A stretch of DNA of 64,000 nucleotides. It comes from CAWFYI01 sp963820105. GTDB lineage: Bacteria; Patescibacteriota; Saccharimonadia; Saccharimonadales; UBA4665. A program made the translations under genes and the position numbers. The DNA lies in NCBI GenBank assembly GCA_963820105.1, contig CAWFYI010000001.1, forward strand, positions 1-64,000, in the 5' to 3' direction. Each line of letters starts with the position of its first letter. The first letter of the stretch is position 1. Below the pieces are notes generated by a model that saw only the letters and a program-made list of their open reading frames with translations, had not been told where the DNA came from and did no database searches. Shown here piece after piece: positions 23,515-32,950 of this stretch.

Positions 23515-23571
23515 TATATATATAAAGCCTATGTAATATATAGGCGTATAGATGAGGAGGGTTAAAAAGGT

Positions 23572-24693
23572 ATGAATAACAAAGCAATAGGCGGCATCAT
23601 AGTCGTTGTGGCGGTGATAGCCGTGATAGTCGGCCTGACTATCAAGAATAATGACAATAAACCGGCGGCCACGACCGAAACGGCGTCGTACAAACAATAC
23701 AGTGGCACTGTGACAGGAGCCGGATCGACGTTCGCACAGCCTCTGTATAGCCAGGTGGGCAGTGAATATAAGAGTAAGACAGGCACTACTATCAATTACC
23801 AGTCGGTCGGATCCGGCGCAGGCATCGCACAGTTCATCGCTAACACCGTTAACTTCGGTGCTACTGATGTAGCACTCAAGGATAGTGAGATCGCCCAGGC
23901 TCAGAAGAACGGCGCTCCACTCAATGTTCCTGTAGCGTTCGGCGCTGTAACCGTTTCTTACAATCTTCCCGGCATCAAGAGCGGACTCAAATTGGACGGT
24001 CCGACCATAGCCAATATATATCTGGGCAATATAACCAAGTGGAACGACACAGCAATCACCAAGCTTAACCCGGGCCTGAAACTGCCGGATATGCAGATCG
24101 CTCCGGAATACCGCTCGGACGGATCCGGCACCACGGCGCAGTTCACACAGTTCCTGAGTGACGTGAGCCCTGAGTGGTCGCAGAAGGTTGGAAGCGACAA
24201 AACAGTCCAGTGGCCTACCGGCACAGGTTCCAAGGGCAACGAAGGCGTAGCAGCTACCACCAGCCAGACCAAAGGCTCCATCGGCTACGTGGAACTGGCT
24301 TACGCTCTGCAGAATAACTTCACGACCGCGGCGGTCAAGGACAAGGCCGGCCAATATATCGCCCCGACGCTTGATAGCACGTCCAAGGCCGGCGCAAACC
24401 TGCCGAACCTGCCAAGCGACCTTCGCTTCAGCGCGATTAACTCGCCCAGCAAAGGCGCTTACCCCATAGCTTCCGCGACGTTCATCGTAGTCTACAAAGA
24501 TACGTGCAAGGCCAAGGAAGTTACCGGTACCGACCAGGCCCAGGCACTACATGGCTGGCTCAGTTACCTGCTCGGACCTGGCCAGCAGAGCATGAAGAAG
24601 CTGGAGTACGCACCGCTGGCACCCGTGCTGCAAACCAAGGCCCAGACCATGGTTGACAGCATGACCTGTAATGGCAAACCGATAAACGGTTAA
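23572..24693 (+). CDS. pstS: Phosphate ABC transporter, substrate-binding protein PstS
   Basis: 373 residues. An N-terminal TM segment (IGGIIVVVAVIAVIVGLTI) without a lipobox cysteine anchors it to the membrane, so it is an uncleaved or type I signal rather than a lipoprotein. The phosphate site motifs are clear: GAGSTFAQPLYSQ, YQSVGSGAGIAQF, FGATDVAL and RSDGSGTTAQFTQFL, with YVELAYAL near the hinge. It captures phosphate outside the cell for PstCAB. AGGAGG precedes it. It is first in the operon and is separated from pstC by a strong hairpin. Confidence 0.96.
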   Translation: MNNKAIGGIIVVVAVIAVIVGLTIKNNDNKPAATTETASYKQYSGTVTGAGSTFAQPLYSQVGSEYKSKTGTTINYQSVGSGAGIAQFIANTVNFGATDVALKDSEIAQAQKNGAPLNVPVAFGAVTVSYNLPGIKSGLKLDGPTIANIYLGNITKWNDTAITKLNPGLKLPDMQIAPEYRSDGSGTTAQFTQFLSDVSPEWSQKVGSDKTVQWPTGTGSKGNEGVAATTSQTKGSIGYVELAYALQNNFTTAAVKDKAGQYIAPTLDSTSKAGANLPNLPSDLRFSAINSPSKGAYPIASATFIVVYKDTCKAKEVTGTDQAQALHGWLSYLLGPGQQSMKKLEYAPLAPVLQTKAQTMVDSMTCNGKPING

Positions 24694-24698
24694 ACCGT

Positions 24699-25688
24699 AT
24701 GGCGGGCCCGAGCACTCCGGCAACGCCTATTCGCAGCGCACGCCCTTCAGGGCGTGCGCTGCAGGTGGACGTCCTGGTGCGGCGCATGCTGCAGGCCTTG
24801 GCAGTGGTGGTGCTTATACTAATCGGCTACTTCTTCATACGGCTGGCGATTGCTGCCGGGCCGGTTTTCTCGCGTTTCGGGATCGGCGGGTTCATATTTA
24901 CGAACAACTGGGATGTCGCTCATGAGATGTTCGGTGCTTGGCCGCTGGTGGCCGGAACGCTCATTACTTCGGCAGTCGCCCTGGTGATCGGAGTACCGGT
25001 AGCAGTAGCTGCTGCACTTTATGTGACCGAACTGGCCCCTGCGAAGCTCCGCGGACTCTTCGCGCTTCTGCTCGACCTGCTGGCCGCGGTTCCATCCGTG
25101 GTGTACGGGCTGTGGGGCGTATTCATCCTTATACCTACGCTCAAGCCTTATGAACAATGGTTCTCGGACACGTTCTCATTCCTGCCGTTCGTCGGCGGAC
25201 CGGTCAGCGGGCCCAACTATTTCATAGCAGGACTGATCCTGGCGATTATGATCATACCCATAGTGTCGGCGGTTTCGCGCGATGTTATAGAAACCGTGCC
25301 ACTTTCAGAAAAGGAAGGGGCTTTGGCGCTTGGCGCCACCCGCTGGGAAATGATAAGGCTGGCCGTGCTGCCGCATTCACGCGCAGGAATCACTAGCGCG
25401 GCCATGCTGGGACTGGGCCGGGCCATCGGCGAGACTATCGCCGTCACGCTGGTCATCGGCAGCGCTCCTGTGATCGGCCATCATCTTTTTGACCAGGGCT
25501 ATACGCTGGCGGCGGTTATAGCCAATGAGTTCGGCGAGGCCAGCCCAGGCAGCCTACATATTTCAGCCCTGATCGCCGCCGGCGTGATACTCTTCGTGCT
25601 GACACTACTTGTCAACGGCTTGGCGCGCGCCGTCGTAATGCACAGTGGCCGTATCCGTGGGTCCGTAGAAGACAGGGTGGTGGCATGA
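24699..25688 (+). CDS. pstC: Phosphate ABC transporter permease PstC
   Basis: Six TM helices with the binding-protein-dependent permease loop SEKEGALALGATRWEMIRLA followed by GLGRAIGETIAVTLVIG, the PstC signature. With ATG 24699 it has 329 residues. The first 22 are low-complexity and encoded by the perfect hairpin at 24733-24762, so GTG 24765 (VDVLVRRML, 307 residues) is a realistic alternative start. It forms the membrane channel with PstA. Its stop overlaps the pstA start (ATGA at 25685-25688). Confidence 0.95.
   Translation: MAGPSTPATPIRSARPSGRALQVDVLVRRMLQALAVVVLILIGYFFIRLAIAAGPVFSRFGIGGFIFTNNWDVAHEMFGAWPLVAGTLITSAVALVIGVPVAVAAALYVTELAPAKLRGLFALLLDLLAAVPSVVYGLWGVFILIPTLKPYEQWFSDTFSFLPFVGGPVSGPNYFIAGLILAIMIIPIVSAVSRDVIETVPLSEKEGALALGATRWEMIRLAVLPHSRAGITSAAMLGLGRAIGETIAVTLVIGSAPVIGHHLFDQGYTLAAVIANEFGEASPGSLHISALIAAGVILFVLTLLVNGLARAVVMHSGRIRGSVEDRVVA
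24733..24762 (+). other. Perfect hairpin between pstS and pstC
   Basis: GCAGCGCACGCCC (24733-24745) and GGGCGTGCGCTGC (24750-24762) make a 13-bp perfect stem with a TTCA loop, 40 bases after the pstS stop. It overlaps the first codons of pstC if that gene starts at 24699, and ends three bases before an in-frame GTG at 24765. There is no T-run. It may stabilise the pstS message or limit pstC translation. Confidence 0.7.
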
Positions 25689-26548
25689 ACGCGCTGGCTG
25701 TCATATCTCCGCGGCGCCGCAGGACGGACATTGTAGCTCGCGGATTGCTGCTGACCGGCTTATTTTTAGCGCTGATGCCGCTGGCGCTCGTACTGCTCTT
25801 CGTCATCATCCGCGGCGCCGGCGCGCTAAGCCTGCACTTCTTCATCAGCGACCCGACGGGTGCTTTCTTTGGCGACCAAGGAGGAGTCAGAAGCGCCATT
25901 CTCGGTACCCTTGAGATTGTAGCGTTGTCCACGTTGATAGCAGTGCCGGTAGGGATTGCTCTGGCTATCTACCTCAATGAAGTGGGAGGGCGGTCAAAGC
26001 TCGCTATGGTGGTGCGCTATTTCACAGATGTGCTTACAGGTGTACCTTCCATCGTTTTCGGGCTATTCATATATACGGTATTCGTAGTCGGCGGCCTAAC
26101 GGGAGGTTTTGCCGCGTGGAAAGGGTCGCTGGCTCTGGCACTGCTGATGCTGCCGGTCGTCACACGGGCCTCCGAAGTCAGCTTGTCAGTTGTACCTGAC
26201 AGCCTGCGCGAGGCGGCCCTGGCGCTCGGCGCACCGCGCTGGCGGGTGATTACGCGCGTGGTATTGCCCACGGCCCTGCCCGGCCTGGTGACCGGCTCGC
26301 TGCTGGCCATAGCCAGGGCTTCAGGTGAGACTGCTCCTCTGCTGTTCACGGTGCTTGGCGCCCAGGCGACGACCTTTGCGCTTAACCAGCAGATGAACTC
26401 GCTGCCACTCCAGATTTTCAATGACGTACGGGCGCCCAATCCACAACTGATAGCGCGGGCATGGGGCGCCGCATTAACGCTTATTCTGATAATATTATTA
26501 ATTAATGTAGCAGCCCGTCTGGCTGCACGAAGGAGTGCGCTAAAATGA
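25685..26548 (+). CDS. pstA: Phosphate ABC transporter permease PstA
   Basis: 287 residues with six hydrophobic segments. Features include [20 protein letters not shown] near the N-terminus, the long motif [38 protein letters not shown] (EAA loop contacting PstB) and [17 protein letters not shown]. These match PstA. It is coupled to pstC and pstB by ATGA overlaps at both ends. Confidence 0.95.
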   Translation: MNALAVISPRRRRTDIVARGLLLTGLFLALMPLALVLLFVIIRGAGALSLHFFISDPTGAFFGDQGGVRSAILGTLEIVALSTLIAVPVGIALAIYLNEVGGRSKLAMVVRYFTDVLTGVPSIVFGLFIYTVFVVGGLTGGFAAWKGSLALALLMLPVVTRASEVSLSVVPDSLREAALALGAPRWRVITRVVLPTALPGLVTGSLLAIARASGETAPLLFTVLGAQATTFALNQQMNSLPLQIFNDVRAPNPQLIARAWGAALTLILIILLINVAARLAARRSALK

Positions 26549-27405
26549 GCCTTGCCACCGGCAGCAGAATAACCAAGCCTGTTTCAAAGCGACAGCAAAC
26601 CGGACGTCCGGCAAAACCCGGACCCAAGGCCAAACAGCCGGCAGCAGGCAAGGGCGTTCCTGTACATGTGCAGGGGCTGAAGGCCTATTATGGTGAGGCC
26701 GAGGCCGTCAAAGGCATAAGCATAGACTTTCCGGCCAACCAGATCACAGCCATAATCGGCCCTTCCGGGTGCGGCAAGTCCACGCTGGTACGCTGCATAA
26801 ATCGCATGCACGAAGAAGTGCAAGGCGCCACTGCCACAGGCAAGGTACTGCTTGGTAATCAGGATATCTATGCTGCCAAGGTGGACCCGGTAGCTGTCCG
26901 GCGCACCATAGGCATGGTCTTCCAGAAGCCAAATCCCTTTCCGACCATGTCAATCATCGATAATGTCACGGCCGGACCCCGACTGGCCGGAACCAAGAAT
27001 AACAACCTAAAGGAGCGTGCTAAGCAGGCACTGCGCGATGCCGGCCTATGGGACGAAGTTAAGAGTAGGCTTAACGAACCTGCGCTCGGACTCTCCGGGG
27101 GCCAGCAGCAGCGTTTATGCATAGCGCGGATGATTGCGCTTGAGCCTGAGGTACTGCTGATGGATGAACCTTGCTCAGCCCTGGATCCGCATTCCACGCA
27201 GCGCATAGAGGAGCTGGTAGTCAAATTGAAAAAACGCTTCACCGTCGTGCTTGTGACTCATAATCTCCAACAGGCTGCCAGGGTTGCGGACCGTACGGCA
27301 TTCATGCTGGACGGGGATCTTGTAGAGATAGGCCCGACCAAGCGTATATTTATGACGCCTAGCGATACACGGACCGAACAGTATGTCACCGGCAAGTTTG
27401 GCTAG
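26545..27405 (+). CDS. pstB: Phosphate ABC transporter ATPase PstB
   Basis: 286 residues: a 30-residue Lys/Pro/Gly-rich extension, then the ABC domain with Walker [11 protein letters not shown]-loop [11 protein letters not shown], signature [14 protein letters not shown], Walker [14 protein letters not shown] and switch VTHN. The [10 protein letters not shown] and [12 protein letters not shown] stretches are typical PstB. It powers phosphate import by PstCA. No phoU follows; that role probably falls to the divergent AbrB-PhoU gene. No clear terminator follows. Confidence 0.96.
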   Translation: MSLATGSRITKPVSKRQQTGRPAKPGPKAKQPAAGKGVPVHVQGLKAYYGEAEAVKGISIDFPANQITAIIGPSGCGKSTLVRCINRMHEEVQGATATGKVLLGNQDIYAAKVDPVAVRRTIGMVFQKPNPFPTMSIIDNVTAGPRLAGTKNNNLKERAKQALRDAGLWDEVKSRLNEPALGLSGGQQQRLCIARMIALEPEVLLMDEPCSALDPHSTQRIEELVVKLKKRFTVVLVTHNLQQAARVADRTAFMLDGDLVEIGPTKRIFMTPSDTRTEQYVTGKFG

Positions 27406-27469
27406 GTTTCATTAATAATTCTTAAATATTGTCGTACCGTGGCGGGTGTTGGGCTAAAATGCCGCCACC

Positions 27470-28939
27470 ATGAGAAGGATTTGGCAGCATAAGTTCCGGC
27501 GTACCACGCTGCTATTGTTCCTGTACCTGGGAATAGTGGCCGGCGTGGGATTGGCGCACACGGGTTGGGGATTTGCGGGAGTCTGGTGTTGGTGCTCCGG
27601 CTTGTTCGTGCTGGCTTCGTGGCGCAGGCATAATATATTGACGCTGAGCATGGTCATACTGTTGGGTTTGAGCTGCGGCTGGTGGCGCGGCTCCGTATAT
27701 ATCCACAGGCTGGCAGTTTATGACAACTGGTATTACCAGAAGGTCACCGTGACGGCGCGGGCCATGGAGGATGCGCTCTACGGCAAGACCAAGCAGCTGA
27801 CGTTTGATGCCAATGACATAGTTTTAGAAAATGGGGAGCGGCTGCCGGGCAGAATCAAACTGAGCGGGTTCGGATCCAATGCCGTGTTCCAGGGCGATGA
27901 AGTAGTGGCCAGCGGCAAACTTTATACAGGCTATGGCATTTACCAGGGAAGTATAAGTTTTGCTGAGTTGTCGGTTACAGCGCATCACCCTACGCTCGTG
28001 GGGATTATCCGGCAGAAATTCACGGCAGGTATGCAGACCGCTCTTCCGGAACCGCTGGCGCCGTTCGCCATGGGTCTGCTTGTGGGCCAGCGCGCGAATC
28101 TGCCGGATGACACCAAACAGGATCTGCTCATGGTCGGACTGACGCATATCATCGCCGTTTCCGGATACAACCTGACCATAATCCTGCACGCCAGCCGCCG
28201 CTTGCTCGGCAGGTACTCCAAGCGCATGGCTGCATTCTTGTCGCTCAGCCTCATAGGCGTGTTTTTGTTGCTGGCCGGAGCCAGCGCTTCCATAGTCCGG
28301 GCGGCGATAGTTAGCGTGTTAAGTATTGCCGCCGGCTATTACGGGCGTGAATTCAAGCCGGTGAACCTGATTTGTCTGGCGGCGGCTATTACTGCCTGGG
28401 CGAATCCGGTGTACGTTTGGAGCGATCTAAGCTGGTATCTAAGCTTCCTGGCTTTTTACGGCGTGATGGTGATTTCGCCGCTCATACAGGCGCGCTGGCC
28501 TGGACGCTGGCAACGGTCGGTAGTAGGCGCCGTGGCGCTGGAAAGCATCTGCGCGGAAATCATGAGCGTGCCATTCATCCTGTACGTATTCGGGCAGATG
28601 TCGCTCATCGGTCTGCCGGCCAACGTACTGGTAGTGGGTTTGATCCCGCTGGTGATGCTTCTGAGCACTATCGCGGGTCTGGCAGGCATGCTCGCCGGCA
28701 ACCTGGCCGGCTGGTTGGCGTGGCCGGCGGTATGGCTGCTCAACTATATGCTCGACGCCGCGCATTTGCTGGCCGGTCTGCCGCATGTCTTCGTACAGAA
28801 CCGCAGCCTGTCGCTCGCGGGTATGTTGGGGCTCTACATGGTCGTGGGCGGGTTCACGCTGGTGCTCCGGCACAAGACAAAGGTACCGGAAACTGCTACA
28901 ATAACAGATAAGATTGAAACGGTTTTGGAAGGAGCTTAA
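27470..28939 (+). CDS. comEC: ComEC/Rec2-type DNA uptake channel, without the nuclease domain
   Basis: 489 residues. N-terminal TM helices and a DUF4131 OB-like domain (residues ~60-180) precede the Competence domain with LPEPLAPFAMGLLVGQRANL, LMVGLTHIIAVSGYNLTII and ASIVRAAIVSVLSI, motifs that define ComEC. The metallo-beta-lactamase-like domain found at the C-terminus of ~750-residue ComEC proteins is missing. It moves one DNA strand across the membrane during transformation. TAAAAT at 27455-27460 ends nine bases before the ATG. It is followed closely by yebC. Confidence 0.9.
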   Translation: MRRIWQHKFRRTTLLLFLYLGIVAGVGLAHTGWGFAGVWCWCSGLFVLASWRRHNILTLSMVILLGLSCGWWRGSVYIHRLAVYDNWYYQKVTVTARAMEDALYGKTKQLTFDANDIVLENGERLPGRIKLSGFGSNAVFQGDEVVASGKLYTGYGIYQGSISFAELSVTAHHPTLVGIIRQKFTAGMQTALPEPLAPFAMGLLVGQRANLPDDTKQDLLMVGLTHIIAVSGYNLTIILHASRRLLGRYSKRMAAFLSLSLIGVFLLLAGASASIVRAAIVSVLSIAAGYYGREFKPVNLICLAAAITAWANPVYVWSDLSWYLSFLAFYGVMVISPLIQARWPGRWQRSVVGAVALESICAEIMSVPFILYVFGQMSLIGLPANVLVVGLIPLVMLLSTIAGLAGMLAGNLAGWLAWPAVWLLNYMLDAAHLLAGLPHVFVQNRSLSLAGMLGLYMVVGGFTLVLRHKTKVPETATITDKIETVLEGA

Positions 28940-28942
28940 ATT

Positions 28943-29674
28943 TTGAGCGGGCACAGCAAATGGTCTACCATCAAACGGCAAAAGGGCGCCAAGGATGCAG
29001 CTCGCGGCGCAGCATTTACCAAGCTGGGCAACGCCATTGCCATTGCCGCGCGCAGCGGCACGGACCCGGAAACCAATTTTTCCTTGCGCATGGCCATGGA
29101 CAAGGCGAAGGCCGCCAATATGCCGTCCGCGAACATCCAACGCTCCATTGACCGGGTGAAGGACAAGAACGCCGCGCAGCTCCAAGAAGTGCTGTATGAA
29201 GGCTACGGACCCGGCGGCACGGCCATTCTGGTGGAGTGCGCCACGGATAACATCAACCGTACCTATCCGGACGTGAAGGTTGCCTTTTCCAAACATGGCG
29301 GCAACATCGCCGAGAAGGGCGCGGTAGCCTTCCAATTCGACCATAAGGGCATGATCCGGGTGAAGGGTACTGGCGACGATGTGCTGATGCAGGCTTTGGA
29401 GGCCGGAGCTGACGACGTACAGGAAGAAGACGGCGAATCTGTCATCTACACCAACTCCAAAGAACTGGCGAAAGTCCGAGACGTCCTTAATGAAGCCGGC
29501 CTCAAAGTTATCGAAGCCGAACTGACCTATGTGCCGAAAAATACCGTGGAAATCATCGATGCGGCCACGGCTGGCAAGGTCATGCGCCTGATGGACGCCT
29601 TTGATGAACTCGACGACGTCACCAACACCCATGTCAACTTCGACATCCCGGAAGAAATAGCAAAAGCTCTATGA
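28943..29674 (+). CDS. yebC: YebC/PmpR family regulator
   Basis: 243 residues beginning MSGHSKWSTIKRQKGAKDAARGA from TTG 28943, with GGAAGGAG at 28927-28934. YebC features follow: NMPSANIQRSIDRV, YEGYGPGGTAILVECATDN and the C-terminal acidic motif. These proteins act as transcription regulators or, as shown for some, help ribosomes through proline-rich stretches. Immediate linkage to ruvC (stop and start overlap at 29671-29674) and ruvA-ruvB nearby is the widespread yebC-ruvC-ruvA-ruvB order. Confidence 0.95.
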   Translation: MSGHSKWSTIKRQKGAKDAARGAAFTKLGNAIAIAARSGTDPETNFSLRMAMDKAKAANMPSANIQRSIDRVKDKNAAQLQEVLYEGYGPGGTAILVECATDNINRTYPDVKVAFSKHGGNIAEKGAVAFQFDHKGMIRVKGTGDDVLMQALEAGADDVQEEDGESVIYTNSKELAKVRDVLNEAGLKVIEAELTYVPKNTVEIIDAATAGKVMRLMDAFDELDDVTNTHVNFDIPEEIAKAL

Positions 29675-30147
29675 GGATAATCGGCATAGATCCTGGAACC
29701 GGAATCCTGGGCTTTGGGGTCATAGAGGCCTCTAACGGCAAAGCTAAGCTGGTGGACGGAGGCGTAATTCGTACGCCTGCCAAAGAAGACGACGCAGTGC
29801 GCCTGCAGACTATATTCGAGGAGATAAGCGAGGTTATAGCACAGTCCAAGCCTGAAGTAATGTCGGTGGAGAAATTATATTTCGCCCAAAATGTTACTAC
29901 TGCCATGACGGTGGCCCAGGCGCGGGGTGTTGTCCTTCTGGCAGGCAAGCAGGCCGGCCTGGAAATTTATGAGTATACGCCGCTACAGATCAAGCAGGCC
30001 CTGACCAGTTACGGTCGCGCGGACAAGAAGCAGGTGCAAGAGATGGTAAGAGTTATACTGGAGCTGAAAGAGACACCTAAACCTGACGATTGCGCCGATG
30101 CGCTGGCCGCTGCCATAACACATTCCATGACAAGCCCTTTACGCTAG
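29671..30147 (+). CDS. ruvC: Holliday junction resolvase RuvC
   Basis: 158 residues with the RNase H-like fold: IIGIDPGTGILGFGVIE (Asp-6), SVEKLYFAQNVTTAMTVAQARG (Glu in VEK) and PDDCADALAAAITH with the C-terminal acidic pair. It cuts Holliday junctions symmetrically as a dimer with RuvAB. It is coupled to yebC. Confidence 0.96.
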   Translation: MRIIGIDPGTGILGFGVIEASNGKAKLVDGGVIRTPAKEDDAVRLQTIFEEISEVIAQSKPEVMSVEKLYFAQNVTTAMTVAQARGVVLLAGKQAGLEIYEYTPLQIKQALTSYGRADKKQVQEMVRVILELKETPKPDDCADALAAAITHSMTSPLR

Positions 30148-30204
30148 TGTTTTGTGTGGTACAGTAGAATAGTTATATCAAATAAAAAAGGAGAATAACT
30201 TCCT

Positions 30205-30363
30205 ATGGATCCACAGAATCCGCAAGATAATCCACCGCAGCCAGATCAACCGCCTGTACCGCCTCAGGTACCGGGGGGACCGGCTCCTGATCCTGAGCCG
30301 CCGACTCCCGGCGGCCCGCCCGATGCTCAACCGCCTGTACCGCCATCAGACGCACCTGTGTAA
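30205..30363 (+). CDS. 52-residue proline-rich protein
   Basis: ATG 30205 (MDPQNPQDNPPQPDQPP) to TAA 30361-30363, with AAGGAG at 30189-30194. Nearly half the residues are proline. It has no TM segment or cysteine. Its first residues resemble the start of the PH-domain protein at 32951 (MDPQDQNQETPAP), so it may be a detached or duplicated Pro-rich tail; an independent function is not evident. TTGTGT (30150-30155) and TATATC (about 30172) may be its promoter. Confidence 0.55.
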   Translation: MDPQNPQDNPPQPDQPPVPPQVPGGPAPDPEPPTPGGPPDAQPPVPPSDAPV

Positions 30364-30387
30364 ACGTTCCGAGCGGTTAATCTTATA

Positions 30388-30418
30388 CCGGCCCGCTGCC
30401 TATGAGCATGCGGGCCGG
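30388..30418 (+). terminator. Hairpin after the proline-rich gene
   Basis: CCGGCCCGC (30388-30396) and GCGGGCCGG (30410-30418) form a perfect 9-bp stem with a 13-base loop. No T-run follows, so termination is possible but not certain. It separates the ruvC side from the ruvA promoter. Confidence 0.5.
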
Positions 30419-30440
30419 CAAGCTATTATGCGGATATTTA

Positions 30441-30449
30441 TGCGATAAT
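30441..30449 (+). promoter_or_regulatory. Extended -10 promoter for leaderless ruvA
   Basis: TGCGATAAT at 30441-30449 ends seven bases before the ruvA ATG (30457), so +1 falls on or next to the start codon. No Shine-Dalgarno sequence is present. Confidence 0.6.
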
Positions 30450-30456
30450 AGTAGCT

Positions 30457-31044
30457 ATGATCGCAACCCTATCAGGCGTAGTAAGCGAAAAACTGAACGA
30501 CATCGTAGTACTGGACGCACAAGGCGTAGGGTACGGTTTATTGGTTCCGGCCGAGGATTATGGCCGGCTGAAAGTCGCGGATGCGGCGAAGCTTTACGTG
30601 TATGAACACATCCGCGAACAGTCTCATGACCTATTCGGTTTCCTGAGTCTGGACACCAAAGCTCTCTTTGAGCAGCTGCTGGAAGTAACGGGCGTAGGGC
30701 CGAAAATGGCTCTTAGCATGTTAAGTATAGCTTCGTCCCAGGAGGTGCGCGGCGCCATAGCTGCCGGAGACGTAAAATTTATCCAACAGGCTAACGGAGT
30801 GGGTAAACGCCTAGCTGAAAGGGTCGTCGTGGAGCTCAAGGACAAGGTCGGTCTGGCCGGGATAGACCTGGAAATGTCCGGCTTGCTGCAGGGAGAGAAA
30901 AGCCTGATGAAGGACGAGGCTGTACAGGCATTGGTAGTTCTGGGCTACACGCCCGCAGATGCCGGACGCGCGCTCAAGGACGTCGATTCCAAGCTTCCCG
31001 CAGAGGAACGCATCAGACTGGCCCTAAAAGAAGATTCGAAGTGA
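30457..31044 (+). CDS. ruvA: Holliday junction branch migration protein RuvA
   Basis: 195 residues. The N-terminal OB domain starts MIATLSGVVSEKLND and includes REQSHDLFGFLS; two helix-hairpin-helix motifs follow (LLEVTGVGPKMALSML and ANGVGKRLAERVVVELK); a flexible acidic linker and a C-terminal helical domain (DEAVQALVVLGY) contact RuvB. It binds the four-way junction and loads RuvB. A leaderless promoter lies directly upstream. Its stop overlaps the GTG start of the next gene. Confidence 0.96.
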   Translation: MIATLSGVVSEKLNDIVVLDAQGVGYGLLVPAEDYGRLKVADAAKLYVYEHIREQSHDLFGFLSLDTKALFEQLLEVTGVGPKMALSMLSIASSQEVRGAIAAGDVKFIQQANGVGKRLAERVVVELKDKVGLAGIDLEMSGLLQGEKSLMKDEAVQALVVLGYTPADAGRALKDVDSKLPAEERIRLALKEDSK

Positions 31045-31859
31045 CCACGCCCTACATCAAGCTGCCCGGCGGCCGCGAAATCCCGCAGATCGGTCTGGGA
31101 CTATGGAAGGTCAAGGACGAAGCGGAATTTAACCGCTCTTTCGAAGCGGCTATCAAATACGGATACCGTCATTTTGACGATGCCCAGGCATATTACAACG
31201 AACAGTTTCTGGGCAAGGCTTGGCATAAGTCCGGTTTGAAGCGCGAGGAACTGTTTATAACTACTAAGATTGCGGTAACGAACTTCGGCTTCGATAAGAC
31301 TAAAAGAAGCTTTGACGGATCCCTGGCCAATTTGCGGACAGATTATGTCGACCTATTGTTGCTGCATTTCCCCGTTCCACTGCTCAGGAAAAAGGCCTGG
31401 AAGGCGCTTGAAAAGATCCATGCCGCGGGAAAGGCCAAGTCCATCGGCGTCAGCAACTACACAATCAGGCATCTGGAAGAGATGAAAGACTACGCCAAGG
31501 CAATGCCGGCCGTAAACCAAGTAGAAATACACGTATTTCTGCAGCAGCCGGAGTTAATCGAGTACTGCCGGGAACATGACATAGTAGTCGAGGCCTATTC
31601 GCCGCTGGCCCATGCCAGGGCCATGGATGACGCCGTGATAAAGGATATTGCCAAGAAACACGGCAAGAGCTACGCCCAGATCATGCTGCGCTGGTGCGTT
31701 GAAAAAGACCTCGTCGTACTGCCTAAATCCGTGACTCCTGAGCGCGTCCGGGAAAACATCGATATACTAGATTTCAAGCTCGATGACAAGGACATGAAGG
31801 CGCTTACTGCTCTGAATCGCGGCCTGCGCACCGCCTGGAGCCCCGTCCACGTACCCTAA
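31041..31859 (+). CDS. Aldo/keto reductase
   Basis: 272 residues with the AKR barrel tetrad visible: Asp in [10 protein letters not shown], Tyr in the same stretch, Lys in FITTKIAV and His in [22 protein letters not shown] and [14 protein letters not shown] carry the cofactor-binding loop (KSxxxxR for NADPH). It would reduce aldehydes or ketones; the physiological substrate is unknown. It starts at GTG 31041, overlapping the ruvA stop, and sits between ruvA and ruvB although its function is unrelated. Confidence 0.92.
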   Translation: MTTPYIKLPGGREIPQIGLGLWKVKDEAEFNRSFEAAIKYGYRHFDDAQAYYNEQFLGKAWHKSGLKREELFITTKIAVTNFGFDKTKRSFDGSLANLRTDYVDLLLLHFPVPLLRKKAWKALEKIHAAGKAKSIGVSNYTIRHLEEMKDYAKAMPAVNQVEIHVFLQQPELIEYCREHDIVVEAYSPLAHARAMDDAVIKDIAKKHGKSYAQIMLRWCVEKDLVVLPKSVTPERVRENIDILDFKLDDKDMKALTALNRGLRTAWSPVHVP

Positions 31860-31878
31860 GTACGGTATACTTATAATA

Positions 31879-32910
31879 ATGATTGACCGAATCGTAAACC
31901 CTGGTGCCGATGGGGAAGAACCCCAGGAAATCGAACTGGAAGCGACGCTGCGGCCGCAGGACTTCAAGCATTACATAGGCCAGGAAAAGCTGAAACAGAA
32001 CATCCAGCTGGCCATCGACGCCGCCAGAAAACGTGGCGAACCTCTGGATCACGTATTGCTACACGGGCCGCCCGGTCTGGGCAAGACCACGATGGCCAAC
32101 GTTATAGCCCGCGAGATGGGCGCCCAGATCCGCGTAACTTCCGGTCCCGCCATAGAAAGGGCCGGAGACCTGGCTAGCCTGCTTACCAATTTGCAGGATG
32201 GTGACATCCTGTTCATCGACGAGATACACCGTCTGAATCGCACGGTGGAAGAAGTGCTTTACTCCGCGATGGAGGACTTCAAGCTGGACATCATGATGGG
32301 CAAGGGGCCTTCCGCGCGATCGCTCCGGCTGGACCTGCCTAAATTCACTATCATAGGCGCGACCACGCGCACCGGATCCCTGGCGGCGCCCCTGCGCGAC
32401 CGTTTCGGCATGATTTACCGCCTGGATTTCTATACGCCTGAAGAGGTTCAAAAGATTATCGAGCAATCGGCTAAAATACTTGGCGTCAAGATTGATTCCG
32501 CCGCCGCCGCCGAGCTGGGCAAGCGCGCTCGTTTAACCCCGCGTATAGCCAACCGGTTGTTGAAGAGGGTGCGTGATTACGCGGACGTTAACGGCGACGG
32601 CATAATTGACGTGCCGCTGAGCCACAAAGCATTTGAACTGCTGGATATAGACGAACTGGGCTTGGACGCTACCGACCGCACGCTGTTGACGGCAATCATT
32701 GAAAATTATGGCGGTGGCCCGGTAGGTGTCGAGACCTTAGCGGCAATAACTGCCGATGAACGAGGCACTATCGAAGATTTTTATGAACCGTACCTGATGC
32801 AGATAGGCCTGTTAGAGCGTACGCCGCGCGGCCGTAAGGCCACCTCCAGAACCTACAAGCACCTTGGCAAGAAGCCGAAACGCGGCGGACGCCAATCCTC
32901 ACTGTTGTAA
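31879..32910 (+). CDS. ruvB: Holliday junction helicase RuvB
   Basis: 343 residues. Walker A GPPGLGKT (about 63-70), Walker [10 protein letters not shown], sensor [10 protein letters not shown], the arginine finger region PLRDRFG, and a C-terminal winged helix with RTPRGRKAT. It is the hexameric AAA+ motor that drives branch migration with RuvA. TATACT (31866-31871) ends seven bases before the ATG, so the message is probably leaderless and transcribed apart from ruvA. Confidence 0.97.
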   Translation: MIDRIVNPGADGEEPQEIELEATLRPQDFKHYIGQEKLKQNIQLAIDAARKRGEPLDHVLLHGPPGLGKTTMANVIAREMGAQIRVTSGPAIERAGDLASLLTNLQDGDILFIDEIHRLNRTVEEVLYSAMEDFKLDIMMGKGPSARSLRLDLPKFTIIGATTRTGSLAAPLRDRFGMIYRLDFYTPEEVQKIIEQSAKILGVKIDSAAAAELGKRARLTPRIANRLLKRVRDYADVNGDGIIDVPLSHKAFELLDIDELGLDATDRTLLTAIIENYGGGPVGVETLAAITADERGTIEDFYEPYLMQIGLLERTPRGRKATSRTYKHLGKKPKRGGRQSSLL

Positions 32911-32950
32911 GGCTTCGCCAGCCTGCCGGCAGAGAGTATACTAAAGCATT

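Noticed and set aside
23446..24354. 302-codon minus ORF opposite pstS
   Set aside because: Pure antisense of a clear gene, with no family features.
28439..29632. 397-codon minus ORF opposite comEC and yebC
   Set aside because: It spans two well-supported genes on the other strand and its sequence has no coding character.
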